A DNA stretch of 64,000 nt, from assembly GCF_002014825.1 (NCBI RefSeq), contig NZ_MUYU01000015.1:151177-215176 (forward strand), read 5' to 3'. This DNA comes from Moraxella pluranimalium. GTDB lineage: Bacteria; Pseudomonadota; Gammaproteobacteria; Pseudomonadales; Moraxellaceae. How positions within the stretch are numbered: the stretch's first letter is position 1; each line of letters starts with the position of its first letter. The position numbers and the translations under genes are program-made. The notes under the pieces are model-generated. The model did not search any database, had not been told where the DNA came from, and worked only from the letters and a program-made list of their open reading frames with translations. Below, one piece after another: positions 15,685 to 25,512 of the stretch.

Positions 15685-15712
15685 CCCAAAGCCATTCGCT
15701 TTGGGTTTTTTG
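15685..15712 (+). terminator. Terminator after fis
   Basis: An 8-bp GC-containing stem (15685-15692 with 15698-15705) followed by a run of T. Confidence 0.85.
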
Positions 15713-15871
15713 TTTTGTACATCTAATGGCTGATATATTGAGAAAATTTTTGGATAAATACCCAAATTAGCTTTATAAAATTTGTAATCAATGGTATCAT
15801 TTTGTTTTTGGATTGTAAATTGATGCTTTGGCTATCAATTGCAGTGTAATCACAATTTTTTGGGGTGAGTT

Positions 15872-17473
15872 ATGAGTTCAAAGCGTTTTGCTTTATTGTC
15901 TGTTTCTGACAAAGCAGGCATCGTTGAGTTTGCCAAAGGTCTTGTGGATGCAGGATTTGGCATTTTATCAACTGGCGGTACTTTTAAGCTATTGACCGAC
16001 AGCGGTATCGATGCCATCGAAGTCTCGGCACACACTGGCTTTAGCGAGATGATGGACGGCCGTGTCAAGACCTTGCACCCAAAAATTCACGGCGGTATCC
16101 TAGGTCGTCGTGGCGTGGATGATGCTATCATGGCAGAGCACGGCATTGACCGCATTGACATCGTAGCGGTGAACCTATATCCATTCGCTGCCACCGTTGC
16201 CAAGCCTGATGTAACTATGGGCGACGCCATCGAAAACATCGACATCGGCGGCCCTGCGATGGTACGCTCTGCTGCCAAGAACCATGCCCATGTCGGCATC
16301 ATCACAAATCCTGCTGACTATGAGCGTGTACTTGCCGAGCTTGGCACAGCGGGCAGCCTAAGCTTTGCCACTCGTTTTGATTTGGCGGTCAAAGCCTTTG
16401 AACACACTGCAGCTTATGATGGTATGATTGCAAGCTGGCTTGGTGCTCGCCTACCTGCTGACAGCGATGCACAGCCTAGTGATGATGCCACAGCAAACAC
16501 CCAATTCCCACGCACATTCAACAGCCAATTCATCAAAGCCCAAGATTTGCGCTATGGCGAAAACCCACATCAATCAGCGGCGTTTTATGTTGAGAGCAAT
16601 GCCCGTGAAGCATCTGTTTCTACCGCCAAACAGCTACAAGGCAAAGAGCTGTCATACAACAACATCGCCGATACCGATGCTGCACTTGAGTGTGTCAAAT
16701 CATTTGCCAAGCCTGCTTGCGTCATCGTCAAGCACGCCAACCCATGCGGTGTCGCCGTCTCTCTAGATGGCATCCTAGATGCGTATAATTTGGCTTATGC
16801 CACCGACCCTGAATCGGCCTTTGGCGGTATCATCGCATTCAACCGTGAGCTAGATGTCGAGACTGCCAAAGCCATCGTCGAGCGTCAATTCGTCGAAGTC
16901 ATCATCGCCCCAAGCGTGGCTGATGGCGTGCTAGAAATCACCGGCGCTAAGAAAAATGTCCGTGTGCTTGTCTGCGGTGAGCTACCTGCGATTGATGAGC
17001 GTGCTAGCCAGTTTGACTTCAAGCGTGTCAATGGCGGTCTGCTTGTCCAAGACCAAGACCTTGGCATGATTACCAAAGACGACCTAAAAGTCGTGACCGA
17101 CAAAGCACCGACCGATGCCGAGCTGGATGATTTGATTTTTGCTTGGAAAGTGGCTAAATATGTCAAATCAAATGCCATCGTCTATGCCAAAAACCGCCAA
17201 ACCATCGGCGTGGGCGCAGGTCAAATGAGCCGTGTCAATTCAGCTCGTATCGCCGCCATCAAAGCAGAGCACGCAGGTCTAGTCGTCGAAGGTGCTGTCA
17301 TGGCATCGGATGCGTTCTTCCCATTCCGTGATGGTATCGACAATGCCGCTGCTGCAGGCATCAAATGCATCATCCAGCCAGGCGGCTCAATGCGTGATGA
17401 TGAAGTCATCGCCGCTGCAAACGAGCATGGCATTGCTATGGTGTTTACCGGTATGCGCCATTTCCGTCATTGA
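15872..17473 (+). CDS. purH: Bifunctional AICAR formyltransferase / IMP cyclohydrolase
   Basis: Catalyses the last two steps of IMP synthesis. 533 residues. The N-terminal cyclohydrolase (MGS-like) domain has [24 protein letters not shown] and [13 protein letters not shown]. The C-terminal transformylase domain has [13 protein letters not shown] and the active-site KHANPCGVA, and ends [11 protein letters not shown]. It has its own leader of about 200 nt after the fis terminator and a strong terminator, so it is a single-gene unit. Confidence 0.97.
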   Translation: MSSKRFALLSVSDKAGIVEFAKGLVDAGFGILSTGGTFKLLTDSGIDAIEVSAHTGFSEMMDGRVKTLHPKIHGGILGRRGVDDAIMAEHGIDRIDIVAVNLYPFAATVAKPDVTMGDAIENIDIGGPAMVRSAAKNHAHVGIITNPADYERVLAELGTAGSLSFATRFDLAVKAFEHTAAYDGMIASWLGARLPADSDAQPSDDATANTQFPRTFNSQFIKAQDLRYGENPHQSAAFYVESNAREASVSTAKQLQGKELSYNNIADTDAALECVKSFAKPACVIVKHANPCGVAVSLDGILDAYNLAYATDPESAFGGIIAFNRELDVETAKAIVERQFVEVIIAPSVADGVLEITGAKKNVRVLVCGELPAIDERASQFDFKRVNGGLLVQDQDLGMITKDDLKVVTDKAPTDAELDDLIFAWKVAKYVKSNAIVYAKNRQTIGVGAGQMSRVNSARIAAIKAEHAGLVVEGAVMASDAFFPFRDGIDNAAAAGIKCIIQPGGSMRDDEVIAAANEHGIAMVFTGMRHFRH

Positions 17474-17489
17474 TTTGATAACCTTGATG

Positions 17490-17523
17490 ATAAGCACAGC
17501 CTTTGGGTTGTGCTTATTTTTTT
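17490..17523 (+). terminator. Terminator of purH
   Basis: A perfect 9-bp stem (17490-17498 with 17509-17517) followed by a T run. Confidence 0.9.
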
Positions 17524-17682
17524 ACATTGGATAACCCGATAAATTAAACCAAATTTTATATAAATAATAATTATAATAACAAAAAGTTAATAATCAGCCC
17601 ATAAGGCGAACGATTTTTCATTTGACGAAACTCTTTGATTTTTCTACCATTGTGGCATAATCATCACAATCAGGGATTTGAT

Positions 17683-18465
17683 ATGAGTACCACTTACCAA
17701 GCACACACGCCAGATGCGTCAGGATTTATTGCTTATCACGATGATGAGCACGCCATTTGGCATGACCTATTTGTCCGTCAGCAGTCCAGTATCGTCGGCA
17801 AGGCTTGCCAAGATTATCTTGATGGACTTGATAAGCTTGCACTGTCAAGCACGCACATTCCACAGCTTGCCGATATTGACCGTGTGTTACAGCAGACGAC
17901 TGGCTTTGCCACCGCTGCCGTGCCTGCACTGATTTCGTTTTCCAAATTCTTTGGGCTACTTGCCGACCAAAAATTCCCCGTCGCGACCTTTATTCGCACT
18001 CGTGATGACTTTGATTATATCCAAGAGCCTGATATTTTTCATGAAATTGTCGGGCATTGTCCGCTATTAACCCACCCTGCCTTTGCCAAATTCACCCACA
18101 CCTATGGCAAGCTTGGACTAAAATCGGACAAAGCGACGCGGGTATTTTTGGCACGGCTATATTGGTTCACGATGGAATTCGGGCTGATTGATACCGCTGA
18201 TGGATTGCGTATTTATGGTGGCGGCATCCTAAGCTCGCCGGCCGAGACCGAATACGCACTGTCGGGCAAGCCTGAATATCGCCCGTTTAATCTCAATGAT
18301 ATTTTGCGTACGCCCTATCGCATTGACAAGATTCAGCCGATTTATTATGTCATCGACTCGCCTGATACGCCGTTTGGACTTGATGAAGCTACCCTGCTGA
18401 CCGCCATCAGCCAAGCACAAAGCGATGGACTGTATGAGATGCACCCAAGCCTATTAACTGACTAA
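17683..18465 (+). CDS. phhA: Phenylalanine 4-monooxygenase
   Basis: Pterin- and iron-dependent hydroxylase converting phenylalanine to tyrosine. About 260 residues from the ATG at 17683, chosen because AGGGA lies just upstream. The iron ligands are visible in FHEIVGHCPLL (two His) and in YWFTMEFGLI (Glu). Length fits bacterial monomeric enzymes without the animal regulatory domain. The pterin-recycling gene phhB follows after about 25 nt, so the two form an operon. A possible -10 CATAAT lies at 17656-17661. Confidence 0.95.
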   Translation: MSTTYQAHTPDASGFIAYHDDEHAIWHDLFVRQQSSIVGKACQDYLDGLDKLALSSTHIPQLADIDRVLQQTTGFATAAVPALISFSKFFGLLADQKFPVATFIRTRDDFDYIQEPDIFHEIVGHCPLLTHPAFAKFTHTYGKLGLKSDKATRVFLARLYWFTMEFGLIDTADGLRIYGGGILSSPAETEYALSGKPEYRPFNLNDILRTPYRIDKIQPIYYVIDSPDTPFGLDEATLLTAISQAQSDGLYEMHPSLLTD

Positions 18466-18490
18466 CTGATTGATAAATAAGGAGATAATC

Positions 18491-18832
18491 ATGACCACCC
18501 CACTTAAAGACCAAGCCTGTGAAGTCTGTCGCCTAGATGCACCACTGTTATGCGACGACCAATTGCCCGTGCTACTTGAACAAATCCCCACTTGGCAGAT
18601 GGTTGAAGTCGATGGCATCAAACGACTGACCAAAGTGTTTAAGTTCAAAAATTACAAGCAAGCACTTGCCTTTACCAATCAAGTCAGCGACATCGCCGAA
18701 TCAGCTGGCCATCACCCTGCCATCTTATTAGAATGGGGCAAGGCAACCGTGTCATGGTGGTCACATGAAGCCGGTGGATTGCACAAGAATGACTTTATTT
18801 TGGCAGCTCGGACGGATGAACTGGTTAAGTAG
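18491..18832 (+). CDS. phhB: Pterin-4a-carbinolamine dehydratase
   Basis: Dehydrates the 4a-hydroxy-pterin formed by PhhA so that it can be re-reduced. 113 residues from the ATG at 18491, placed behind a perfect AAGGAG. The active-site segment [14 protein letters not shown] and the later [14 protein letters not shown] supply the conserved histidines. Partner of phhA immediately upstream. Confidence 0.94.
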   Translation: MTTPLKDQACEVCRLDAPLLCDDQLPVLLEQIPTWQMVEVDGIKRLTKVFKFKNYKQALAFTNQVSDIAESAGHHPAILLEWGKATVSWWSHEAGGLHKNDFILAARTDELVK

Positions 18833-18876
18833 GTCGTACAGGTTAATTTGAGCCATTATATGCAAAATCACAATGT

Positions 18877-18922
18877 AAAAAGTAGGGAATTGACAGTACT
18901 GATTGTCAATTCCCTACTTTTT
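18877..18922 (+). terminator. Strong terminator of phhAB
   Basis: A 19-bp perfect stem (18877-18895 with 18904-18922) around an 8-nt loop, ending in T's. It is unusually long and may work in either direction. Confidence 0.9.
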
Positions 18923-18966
18923 GTATGTTTTTTATGCAATCAGGCTGATAACTTCTTAAAAATTGA

Positions 18967-18995
18967 TTGACATAATGTAATGGTTTGTATATATT
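18967..18995 (+). promoter_or_regulatory. Sigma-70 promoter of the adhesin gene
   Basis: TTGACA (18967-18972) and TATATT (18990-18995) are 17 nt apart, giving a leader of about 70 nt. No homopolymer or short-unit tract of the kind used for phase variation is seen in the spacer. Confidence 0.7.
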
Positions 18996-19068
18996 TAGTA
19001 CACTTTAGTTTATGTATAACATAACAAAAGTAGCTCTCTTTAACTTCATTACCCACAAGGAGTTTTCA

Positions 19069-21630
19069 ATGAATTTCAAGAAATCAACTCTAGCCACTTT
19101 GGTAGCCGGTTCAATGATCTCTATGTCATCATACGCTGTAACAGCTGATGAGCTTGAGCCACGTGTTGCCAACCTTGAAAGCCAAATTGGTAGCAAAATT
19201 GAGGCGTCCGTCCTAACTCAAAAGCTTGAGGAAGTAAAAGTCAGCAATAATACAGCGCTTAATGATAAAGTAAGCACCACTGATTTTGACACTTATAAAG
19301 GCGAAGTCACAACTGCACTTAGCGAAAAAGCGAGTCAAACCGCTCTTGAAGCTGTACTACAAGCAACACAAACCGTAACAACGCGATTGGCTGAAACTAT
19401 GCGCGATGGTTTGACTGAACTTGAAGCTAACAAACTAGACAAGGCAGAATTTGTTACCAAATCAGCAGCAATCCAAGGTCAATTGGATGCACAATCTGAA
19501 AAATTAGCGGCTGAAGAGACTGCTCGTACAGCAGCGGTTAAAGCATTGAATGAGCGTGTTGCTGCTGAAGAAACTGCTCGTGCTGAAGCAATTGCTACAG
19601 AAGTAGCTGCTCGTGAAGCTGCTGATGAAGCGATTAAAATTGATTTAGCGGCAAAAGCTGATAAAACAGAATTGGCCAAAACCAACGAAAAAGTTGCTGA
19701 GCTTGAAGCTAACAAACTAGACAAAGCAGAATTTGTTACCAAATCAGCAGCAATCCAAGGTCAATTGGATGCACAATCTGAAAAATTAGCGGCTGAAGAG
19801 ACTGCTCGTACAGCAGCGGTTAAAGCATTGAATGAGCGTGTTGCTGCTGAAGAAACTGCTCGTGCTGAAGCAATTGCTACAGAGGTAGCTGCTCGTGAAG
19901 CTGCTGATGAAGCGATTAAAATTGATTTAGCGGCAAAAGCTGATAAAGCTGACTACACTGCATTCAAAGATGCAACTGTAGCCTATCTTGCCGGCGTTGA
20001 TGATTTTATGACTGCTGCAGATGAATCATTAACCATTCTTGATAATGATTTGACCGCACTTGAAAATACAGTTGCAGGCATTCAACAAGGTAATACCGAC
20101 GCCCTAAATGCTGAAACAAAAGCTAAAATCGACAGCATTGGCGTCGTTGATGATGCATTTAAAGACATCTACGGCGACAACCCAACTTTGGTTGATGCAC
20201 TAAAAATGGTCCATGAAGACCTAGAAAGCAAAGCGACAACCACTCAGCTAAACGCCAAAGCTGATACAACCTATGTTGATGCTCAAGATGCCAAACTACT
20301 AAAAACCATCAGCGCATTAGCCGATGCAAGTCAGGCGGCTGCAGAAGCACTCGAAGCCGATAAACTAGACAAAGCAGAATTTGTTACCAAATCAGCAGCA
20401 ATCCAAGGTCAATTGGATGCACAATCTGAAAAATTAGCGGCTGAAGAGACTGCTCGTACAGCAGCGGTTAAAGCATTGAATGAGCGTGTTGCTGCTGAAG
20501 AAACTGCTCGTGCTGAAGCAATTGCTACAGAGGTAGCTGCTCGTGAAGCTGCTGATGAAGCGATTAAAATTGATTTAGCGGCAAAAGCTGATAAATCTAC
20601 CGTAAATGAATTAGCAGCAACAGTTGATACTAAAGCCGATAAAGCAAAAGTTGATTACCTGCGTGAACTTGTAATCACTAACGGTCAATCAATCTCTAAA
20701 GTTGATGCAGCGGCTGCTAAAGCACAAACTACAGCAAATAATGCTCAAACTGCGGCTAACAATGCTCAAGTAACCGCTGATGAAGCATTGGCAGGTTTGG
20801 ATGCTAAAGCTGACAAGACTGCTGTTACAGCACTTGAAAATACCGTTGCAGCTAAAGCTGATCAAGCTACCGTAAATGAGTTGGCAGCAACAGTTGATAC
20901 TAAAGCCGATAAAGCAAAAGTTGATTACCTACGTGAACTTGTAATCACCAACGGTCAATCAATCTCTAAAGTAGATGCAGCGGCTGCTAAAGCACAAACT
21001 GCAGCTAACAACGCTCAAGCAACTGCTGATGAAGCATTGGCAGGTTTGGATGCTAAAGCTGACAAGACTGCTGTTACAGCACTTGAAAATACCGTTGCAA
21101 CTAAAGCCGATCAAGCTACAGTTGATACTCTAGCTAAAGTAGTTGATACAAAAGCGGATAAATCTGCACTTGATGCTAAAGCTGACAAAACTGCTGTTAC
21201 AGCACTGGAAAACACTGTTGCAACTAAAGCAGATCAAGCTACAGTTGATGCTCTAACCACTGTTGTAGGTACTAAAGCGAATGCATCTGATGTTGCAGCC
21301 TTGAGCGCAACCGTTGCAACCAAAGCAGATCAATCAACTGTAGATGCACTAGATAAGCGTGTCAGCAACAACACAGCACGCATCGAAGAGCTTAATAACG
21401 ATCTACGTAGCGGCCTAGCAAACCAAGCAGCACTAAGCGGTCTATTCCAGCCATACAATGTTGGCAAAGTAAACGTTTCAGTTGCAGTTGGTGGGTACAA
21501 GTCATCATCCGCCGTTGCTGTTGGCTCTGGCTATCGCCTGAACGAAAACGTTGCAACCAAAGCTGGTTTGGCATTCAATACCAACGGTGGCGATGTTTCA
21601 TATCACGCTGGTGTGAACTTTGAGTGGTAA
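19069..21630 (+). CDS. Trimeric autotransporter adhesin, UspA/YadA family
   Basis: Surface adhesin, 853 residues from the ATG at 19069, chosen for the AAGGAG seven bases upstream and the signal peptide that follows (MNFKKSTLATLVAGSMISMS). Almost the whole passenger is predicted coiled coil rich in Ala, Glu, Lys and Asp, with repeated AKADK-type segments. There is no head domain with YadA-like LSVG repeats. A 78-residue block occurs three times, and a second block starting VNELAATVDTKADKAKV occurs twice, one copy one heptad-like unit shorter. The C-terminal 80 residues (from about SGLFQPYNVGKVNVSVAVGG to VNFEW) are a YadA anchor that forms the trimeric barrel. In Moraxella, UspA proteins bind host matrix and complement regulators; the ligand here is unknown. 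Confidence 0.9.
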   Translation: MNFKKSTLATLVAGSMISMSSYAVTADELEPRVANLESQIGSKIEASVLTQKLEEVKVSNNTALNDKVSTTDFDTYKGEVTTALSEKASQTALEAVLQATQTVTTRLAETMRDGLTELEANKLDKAEFVTKSAAIQGQLDAQSEKLAAEETARTAAVKALNERVAAEETARAEAIATEVAAREAADEAIKIDLAAKADKTELAKTNEKVAELEANKLDKAEFVTKSAAIQGQLDAQSEKLAAEETARTAAVKALNERVAAEETARAEAIATEVAAREAADEAIKIDLAAKADKADYTAFKDATVAYLAGVDDFMTAADESLTILDNDLTALENTVAGIQQGNTDALNAETKAKIDSIGVVDDAFKDIYGDNPTLVDALKMVHEDLESKATTTQLNAKADTTYVDAQDAKLLKTISALADASQAAAEALEADKLDKAEFVTKSAAIQGQLDAQSEKLAAEETARTAAVKALNERVAAEETARAEAIATEVAAREAADEAIKIDLAAKADKSTVNELAATVDTKADKAKVDYLRELVITNGQSISKVDAAAAKAQTTANNAQTAANNAQVTADEALAGLDAKADKTAVTALENTVAAKADQATVNELAATVDTKADKAKVDYLRELVITNGQSISKVDAAAAKAQTAANNAQATADEALAGLDAKADKTAVTALENTVATKADQATVDTLAKVVDTKADKSALDAKADKTAVTALENTVATKADQATVDALTTVVGTKANASDVAALSATVATKADQSTVDALDKRVSNNTARIEELNNDLRSGLANQAALSGLFQPYNVGKVNVSVAVGGYKSSSAVAVGSGYRLNENVATKAGLAFNTNGGDVSYHAGVNFEW
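19432..19665 (+). repeat. Adhesin 234-bp repeat, copy 1
   Basis: First of three in-frame 78-codon repeats. It differs from copies 2 and 3 by two bases in my reading, both synonymous (AAG/AAA and GAA/GAG). Confidence 0.9.
19714..19947 (+). repeat. Adhesin 234-bp repeat, copy 2
   Basis: Starts 282 bp after copy 1. It looks identical to copy 3 over the whole length. Confidence 0.9.
20362..20595 (+). repeat. Adhesin 234-bp repeat, copy 3
   Basis: Starts 648 bp after copy 2 and is separated from it by unique coiled-coil sequence. The near-identity suggests recent duplication or gene conversion. Confidence 0.9.
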
Positions 21631-21657
21631 TTGACAATAGCAACATATTGTCGATAC

Positions 21658-21691
21658 AAAAAGTCTGGTAGCAATACCAGACTTTTTCTTT
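21658..21691 (+). terminator. Terminator of the adhesin gene
   Basis: A 13-bp perfect stem (21658-21670 with 21675-21687) with a GCAA tetraloop and a T-rich tail. Confidence 0.9.
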
Positions 21692-21813
21692 TCATACCTT
21701 ATCACATATATCACGTATAACCATCAGCCACAGGCTTAAGGTTAAGCTAAGAACAAGGCACGCATCTACATCATCTATATCGACACTGATACTGATACTG
21801 ATAAGCATAAATA

Positions 21814-21846
21814 AACAAGCCCGATAGTTATTTTATCAGGCTTGTT
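21814..21846 (-). terminator. Terminator of ppiD
   Basis: AACAAGC pairs with GCTTGTT at the ends of 21814-21846, with further pairing inside. On the minus strand it is followed by TTATTTAT. Confidence 0.7.
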
Positions 21847-21879
21847 TTATAGGCTTAGTGTCTTATTATCATCAACAAA

Positions 21880-23739
21880 TCAATGCTGAGCCTTTAGCGC
21901 ATCTTCATTGATAATGACTTCAGATGTATCACGCAGGTAGCGTACATAGTCTTCAAGCTGATCAGCGCCGATATTATCACGAATCACCTGCATGGCACGC
22001 AGACGATCAGCAGGCGCAAGCTGAGATTCAGTGGCTTTATCAACAGGGCCGCCCACCATCACACTTGCACCATCTTCGGTCTGCACCACCCACACATCAT
22101 CGCCTTCAGCTGATTGGTGTAGGAATAAGCTTGCAGACTCAAGCTGTGACAGCTTTGGATTGGCGCGTGTTGACATACCCATATTGGCACTTGGGACTTT
22201 GAGTGATGCGCCACTATTTGCTTTGGCTTCATCAGCTGCTTTTTGGGCATCAGCCATCGCAAGCTCAATCGCCTTTTGCTTGGCTAGCGTCATCTTGATT
22301 TGATCTTTTGCTTCATCAAAGCTCAGCGGACGAGATGCTTGATAATTGCTTGGTTGAACCCAGATATTTTTGTCACCGACAGCGATATTTGGGCTTACGC
22401 CTTGATCTTGGATGGTGAATTCATCAAATGCAGCTGCAATCACCGCAGGCTGAGATAGATCGGTTGTGTTATCCGTCTGTGGGTACGCCTTGATTTCTTT
22501 GAGCTCGACACCGACTTCTTTGGCGATATCCGCCACGCCCACACCGTCGGTTGCCAGCGTATTGATCTTGGCTGACAAATCAGCAAACACCGCTTGACGC
22601 TTATAGGTCGCAGCACGATCCATCAGCTCATCACGCAGGCTCTCAATGCTTGGTGCATTGTCATTAACTTTGGTTACCTTAAAGATTTGATAACCAAAAT
22701 TCGTCTTGACGACTGCTGACACCTGACCTACGGTCAAACCACTCAAAGCCTGCTCAACCGTCGCTGCATCCTGACCAAAAACAGCAGGATTGAAACTACC
22801 GATTGCACCGCCATTTTCGCCACTTGGATCTTGCGAATATTGTTTTGCCAATGACTCAAACGACTCGCCTGCATCTAGCTTGGCTTTAATCTCTTGGGCT
22901 TGTTTTTCGGCATTATCACCGGTCAATAAAATTTGCGATAGCTCACGCCCATCGCTGATGCCTTTTTCTTTGAGATAGGACGCGTATTGCGCTTTGATTT
23001 CATCTTCGGTTGGCAAATCAACTTTGACCAGCAAGGGACTTAGCTCAAGATACGCCAAATCCACCGTTGCAGGCTTAACTAGCGTTGCTTTGTTTTCATC
23101 ATAATATGCTTGGATTTGTGCATCAGTCACTTCGACTTGATCCACATAATTTTGCCACGAATAGCGATGCACCCACACTTCACGGGCTTCAAGCTGTAAA
23201 TCAAGCAAATGTGCAATTTGACTATTTGGATAAATCGCCGTACCAACGATACTGCCAATCAGCTGACGCAAGCTTAGACGCAGACGCTCAAGATGAAACA
23301 GTGCATCTTTGGTTAGCCCATTTTGTTGCAAATAGCTAGCAAAACGGTCATTCGAAAATTGTCCATTATCCTGAAAAATCTCATACTGCTGTAGTAGCTG
23401 AGTAATCATCTCATCAGACACGGTCATGCCCAGTACAGATGCCTGATTTTCAAGCAAAGCTTTATCGGTCAGACGCTTTAGCACCATCTGCCGAAGTGCT
23501 GTTTCGTTAATCAAGCTAGCATCCACGCCTTTTTGGAGCAAGGCATTACGTTCAGCATTCACTTCAGCTTGGAATGTGCTGACATCCACCACTTGCTCGC
23601 CCACTTTGATTAATTGGTTCGGCTGAATAGAAGCACCGCCAAACGTACCCTGCACCCCCAAAAATGCCATCGGGATTAATGTACCTACCAAAATCAGCTT
23701 ACCCGGCCAACTTTGGAGAAAATTACGCATCTTTTCCAT
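21880..23739 (-). CDS. ppiD: Periplasmic folding chaperone / peptidyl-prolyl isomerase PpiD
   Basis: Inner-membrane-anchored SurA-like chaperone at the Sec translocon exit. About 619 residues from the ATG at 23739 (MEKMRNFLQSWPGK); an in-frame start further upstream exists but adds a non-conserved stretch. One transmembrane helix near residues 14-32 is followed by a SurA-type N-terminal region, then a parvulin domain (about residues 265-365) with GESFESLAKQYSQDPSGENG then GAIGSF. hupB lies directly upstream, the usual arrangement in gamma-proteobacteria. Confidence 0.93.
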   Translation of the reverse strand: MEKMRNFLQSWPGKLILVGTLIPMAFLGVQGTFGGASIQPNQLIKVGEQVVDVSTFQAEVNAERNALLQKGVDASLINETALRQMVLKRLTDKALLENQASVLGMTVSDEMITQLLQQYEIFQDNGQFSNDRFASYLQQNGLTKDALFHLERLRLSLRQLIGSIVGTAIYPNSQIAHLLDLQLEAREVWVHRYSWQNYVDQVEVTDAQIQAYYDENKATLVKPATVDLAYLELSPLLVKVDLPTEDEIKAQYASYLKEKGISDGRELSQILLTGDNAEKQAQEIKAKLDAGESFESLAKQYSQDPSGENGGAIGSFNPAVFGQDAATVEQALSGLTVGQVSAVVKTNFGYQIFKVTKVNDNAPSIESLRDELMDRAATYKRQAVFADLSAKINTLATDGVGVADIAKEVGVELKEIKAYPQTDNTTDLSQPAVIAAAFDEFTIQDQGVSPNIAVGDKNIWVQPSNYQASRPLSFDEAKDQIKMTLAKQKAIELAMADAQKAADEAKANSGASLKVPSANMGMSTRANPKLSQLESASLFLHQSAEGDDVWVVQTEDGASVMVGGPVDKATESQLAPADRLRAMQVIRDNIGADQLEDYVRYLRDTSEVIINEDALKAQH

Positions 23740-23881
23740 ATCAATCGCTACTTTGCAAATATAAAACAAAATCTGGTTTAAAAACCTTACTATGATACGC
23801 TAATTCTTATCAATACTCAAAATACTTTTTGTATCTGTTTGCGAATTTCACCAACTTTTATGCAATAAAGGCACAAAAAAA

Positions 23882-23903
23882 CCACCCAATCACTGTTGGG
23901 TGG
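23882..23903 (-). terminator. Terminator of hupB
   Basis: An 8-bp stem (23882-23889 with 23896-23903). On the minus strand it is followed by a T run. Confidence 0.85.
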
Positions 23904-23925
23904 CTCTTTGTCTAAATACCGCTAA

Positions 23926-24198
23926 TTAGTTAACAGCGTCTTTTAGACCTTTACCAGCTTTGAAGCTTGGTACTTTGCTTGCAGCGATTTCTAGCGCTTC
24001 GCCAGTTTTTGGGTTACGACCAGTGCGAGCTGCACGCTCTTTGACGCTAAAAGTACCAAAACCAACCAATACAACGTCATCACCACGTTGTAGTGCGCCT
24101 TGTACGCTCTCGGTGAATGCGTTTACAGCTTTAGCTGCTTGTTCTTTGGTTAGACCAGCGCTTTGAGCGATGCTGTCAACTAATTCTGACTTGTTCAT
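23926..24198 (-). CDS. hupB: DNA-binding protein HU
   Basis: Nucleoid-associated protein that bends DNA as a dimer. 90 residues, with the family signature [20 protein letters not shown] and the N-terminal [11 protein letters not shown]. The GAGG ribosome site is followed by the ATG at 24198. It has its own promoter and terminator, so it is a single-gene unit, with ppiD next downstream. Confidence 0.96.
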   Translation of the reverse strand: MNKSELVDSIAQSAGLTKEQAAKAVNAFTESVQGALQRGDDVVLVGFGTFSVKERAARTGRNPKTGEALEIAASKVPSFKAGKGLKDAVN

Positions 24199-24600
24199 AA
24201 AAAATCCTCATAAGATTACGATTAACGAAAAGGTTCGGCATTCGCCATAATGTGTGCATTGTAAGGGGATAGCCAAGCTTTTACAAGCAAAAAAATCATT
24301 TTTTCGCAAGAATTTGCAAAAAATATGCATAATTTTGCCATCAATGAGTAATGTCCTTGCAAAATTGGCGACACATTCAGGCTTTTGATTTAACTTTGCT
24401 TTACTTTATATCAAGCTTAACACCAATAAGCAAGCAAAAATTATCAGTTTTAACGAAAAAGTCATAAAAAATCGCTGAATTTTCGTCAAAATTACAGTAT
24501 CATGGCAACTAATGTGATTTTTTTTGGCGGTGATTGATGGCTTTTTATACAAAACAAGTGATCCAAAAACAAATCGCACCGCCCAACAACTAGGATTATT
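24199..24600. other. Intergenic region between hupB and the tail-anchored protein gene
   Basis: About 400 nt, AT-rich, with no credible gene. It holds the hupB promoter at 24258-24286 and a weak 8-bp inverted repeat (24331-24338 with 24359-24366). I see no ncRNA or other signal in the rest. Confidence 0.6.
24258..24286 (-). promoter_or_regulatory. Sigma-70 promoter of hupB
   Basis: On the minus strand TTGTAA and TACAAT are separated by exactly 17 nt, about 60 nt before the ATG. Confidence 0.7.
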
Positions 24601-25281
24601 ATGACGACACAGAACTCACCCGACGCCGTTTCATCAAGCGAGCCAAACGGTGTCATCTCTCGTGGTATCTTAAATGTATTATTGGTATTTGTTGAATCTG
24701 CCATCACGCTGATGCTAAGATTTGACCCAAAATTACGCCAACTTGCCTATCCACTTGCCGAATCAGGTAAGGTGGTGTGTATCCGCACCTACCTACCGCA
24801 TACCAAGATTTATGCCACTTTTGGTTATCGTGGCGTACTGCTTGATGACACATTGCCTGCCAATAAGCAAGCGCCTGATGTCATCATCAATGCTTACAGC
24901 TTTCAGCTGGTCAATGCCTTGATGAATCACAGCGAATCCACCATCGATGCGCTACAAATCCGTGGCGAGACCCAAGATGTCGCTGATGTCAAAGCGTTCT
25001 TGGTGCGTGTCGGCGTCGGTGGCGCTATCCAAAATCTCATCAACAAACTGCGTGGCAATCCCGAAAATAAGCCCACGCCCGAACAAAAAGCCGAAAAACT
25101 CTCAGAGCTTCGTGCCAAAATCAATGAACAAAATCAGCGTATCGATGAGCAAGCCAAAGACATCGCTCGGCTAAAGACACAGCTTGCCGAATCCCAAAAC
25201 AAACAAAAAGCCACCGTTGCCGGTCTGATTGTGGCGTCTGTCATTGCACTTGTTGCTATCGTGTCGCACTTTTTTATCTGA
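24601..25281 (+). CDS. Tail-anchored protein with an SCP2/UbiJ-like domain
   Basis: 226 residues; family not firmly recognised. Residues about 30-135 (LRFDPKLRQLAYPLAESGKV, then DVIINAYSFQLVNALMN) resemble the SCP2-like fold of UbiJ, a lipid-binding accessory factor of ubiquinone synthesis, but the match is weak. Residues about 155-205 form a Glu/Lys/Gln-rich coiled coil, and the last 20 residues (VAGLIVASVIALVAIVSHFF) form a membrane helix, so the protein is probably anchored in the inner membrane with a cytoplasmic head. No ubi genes are nearby. It has its own terminator. Confidence 0.75.
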   Translation: MTTQNSPDAVSSSEPNGVISRGILNVLLVFVESAITLMLRFDPKLRQLAYPLAESGKVVCIRTYLPHTKIYATFGYRGVLLDDTLPANKQAPDVIINAYSFQLVNALMNHSESTIDALQIRGETQDVADVKAFLVRVGVGGAIQNLINKLRGNPENKPTPEQKAEKLSELRAKINEQNQRIDEQAKDIARLKTQLAESQNKQKATVAGLIVASVIALVAIVSHFFI

Positions 25282-25343
25282 TACTCATCAAGCAAGCGTG
25301 GCATGATGCTTTATCAAGCACCCAAGCCAAGATAAACCAAATC

Positions 25344-25377
25344 AAATCCATCAATCAGTTTTGTTGATGGATTTTTT
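25344..25377 (+). terminator. Terminator upstream of iscR
   Basis: An 11-bp stem (25344-25354 with 25364-25374) followed by T's; ends the preceding gene. Confidence 0.85.
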
Positions 25378-25389
25378 GTACAAATAATC

Positions 25390-25418
25390 TTGACCTATTT
25401 ACTCGGAATTATTATAAT
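25390..25418 (+). promoter_or_regulatory. isc promoter with IscR type 1-like box
   Basis: TTGACC (25390-25395) and TATAAT (25413-25418) are 17 nt apart. The sequence 25390-25406 (TTGACCTATTTACTCGG) fits the core of the E. coli type 1 IscR site at all but three positions. This supports repression of the operon by [2Fe-2S]-IscR. Confidence 0.65.
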
Positions 25419-25512
25419 AAGCCACATCATAACAAGCCAAGACATTGGCAAATGTAAGTTTACCTAAGTTTGAGCGATTCAAACTCGGCAATTTTTTTTG
25501 GAAGATTAGACA

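Noticed and set aside
21782..21803. Short tandem CTGATA units between the adhesin and ppiD
   Set aside because: Only three units, outside any gene or promoter; most likely chance.
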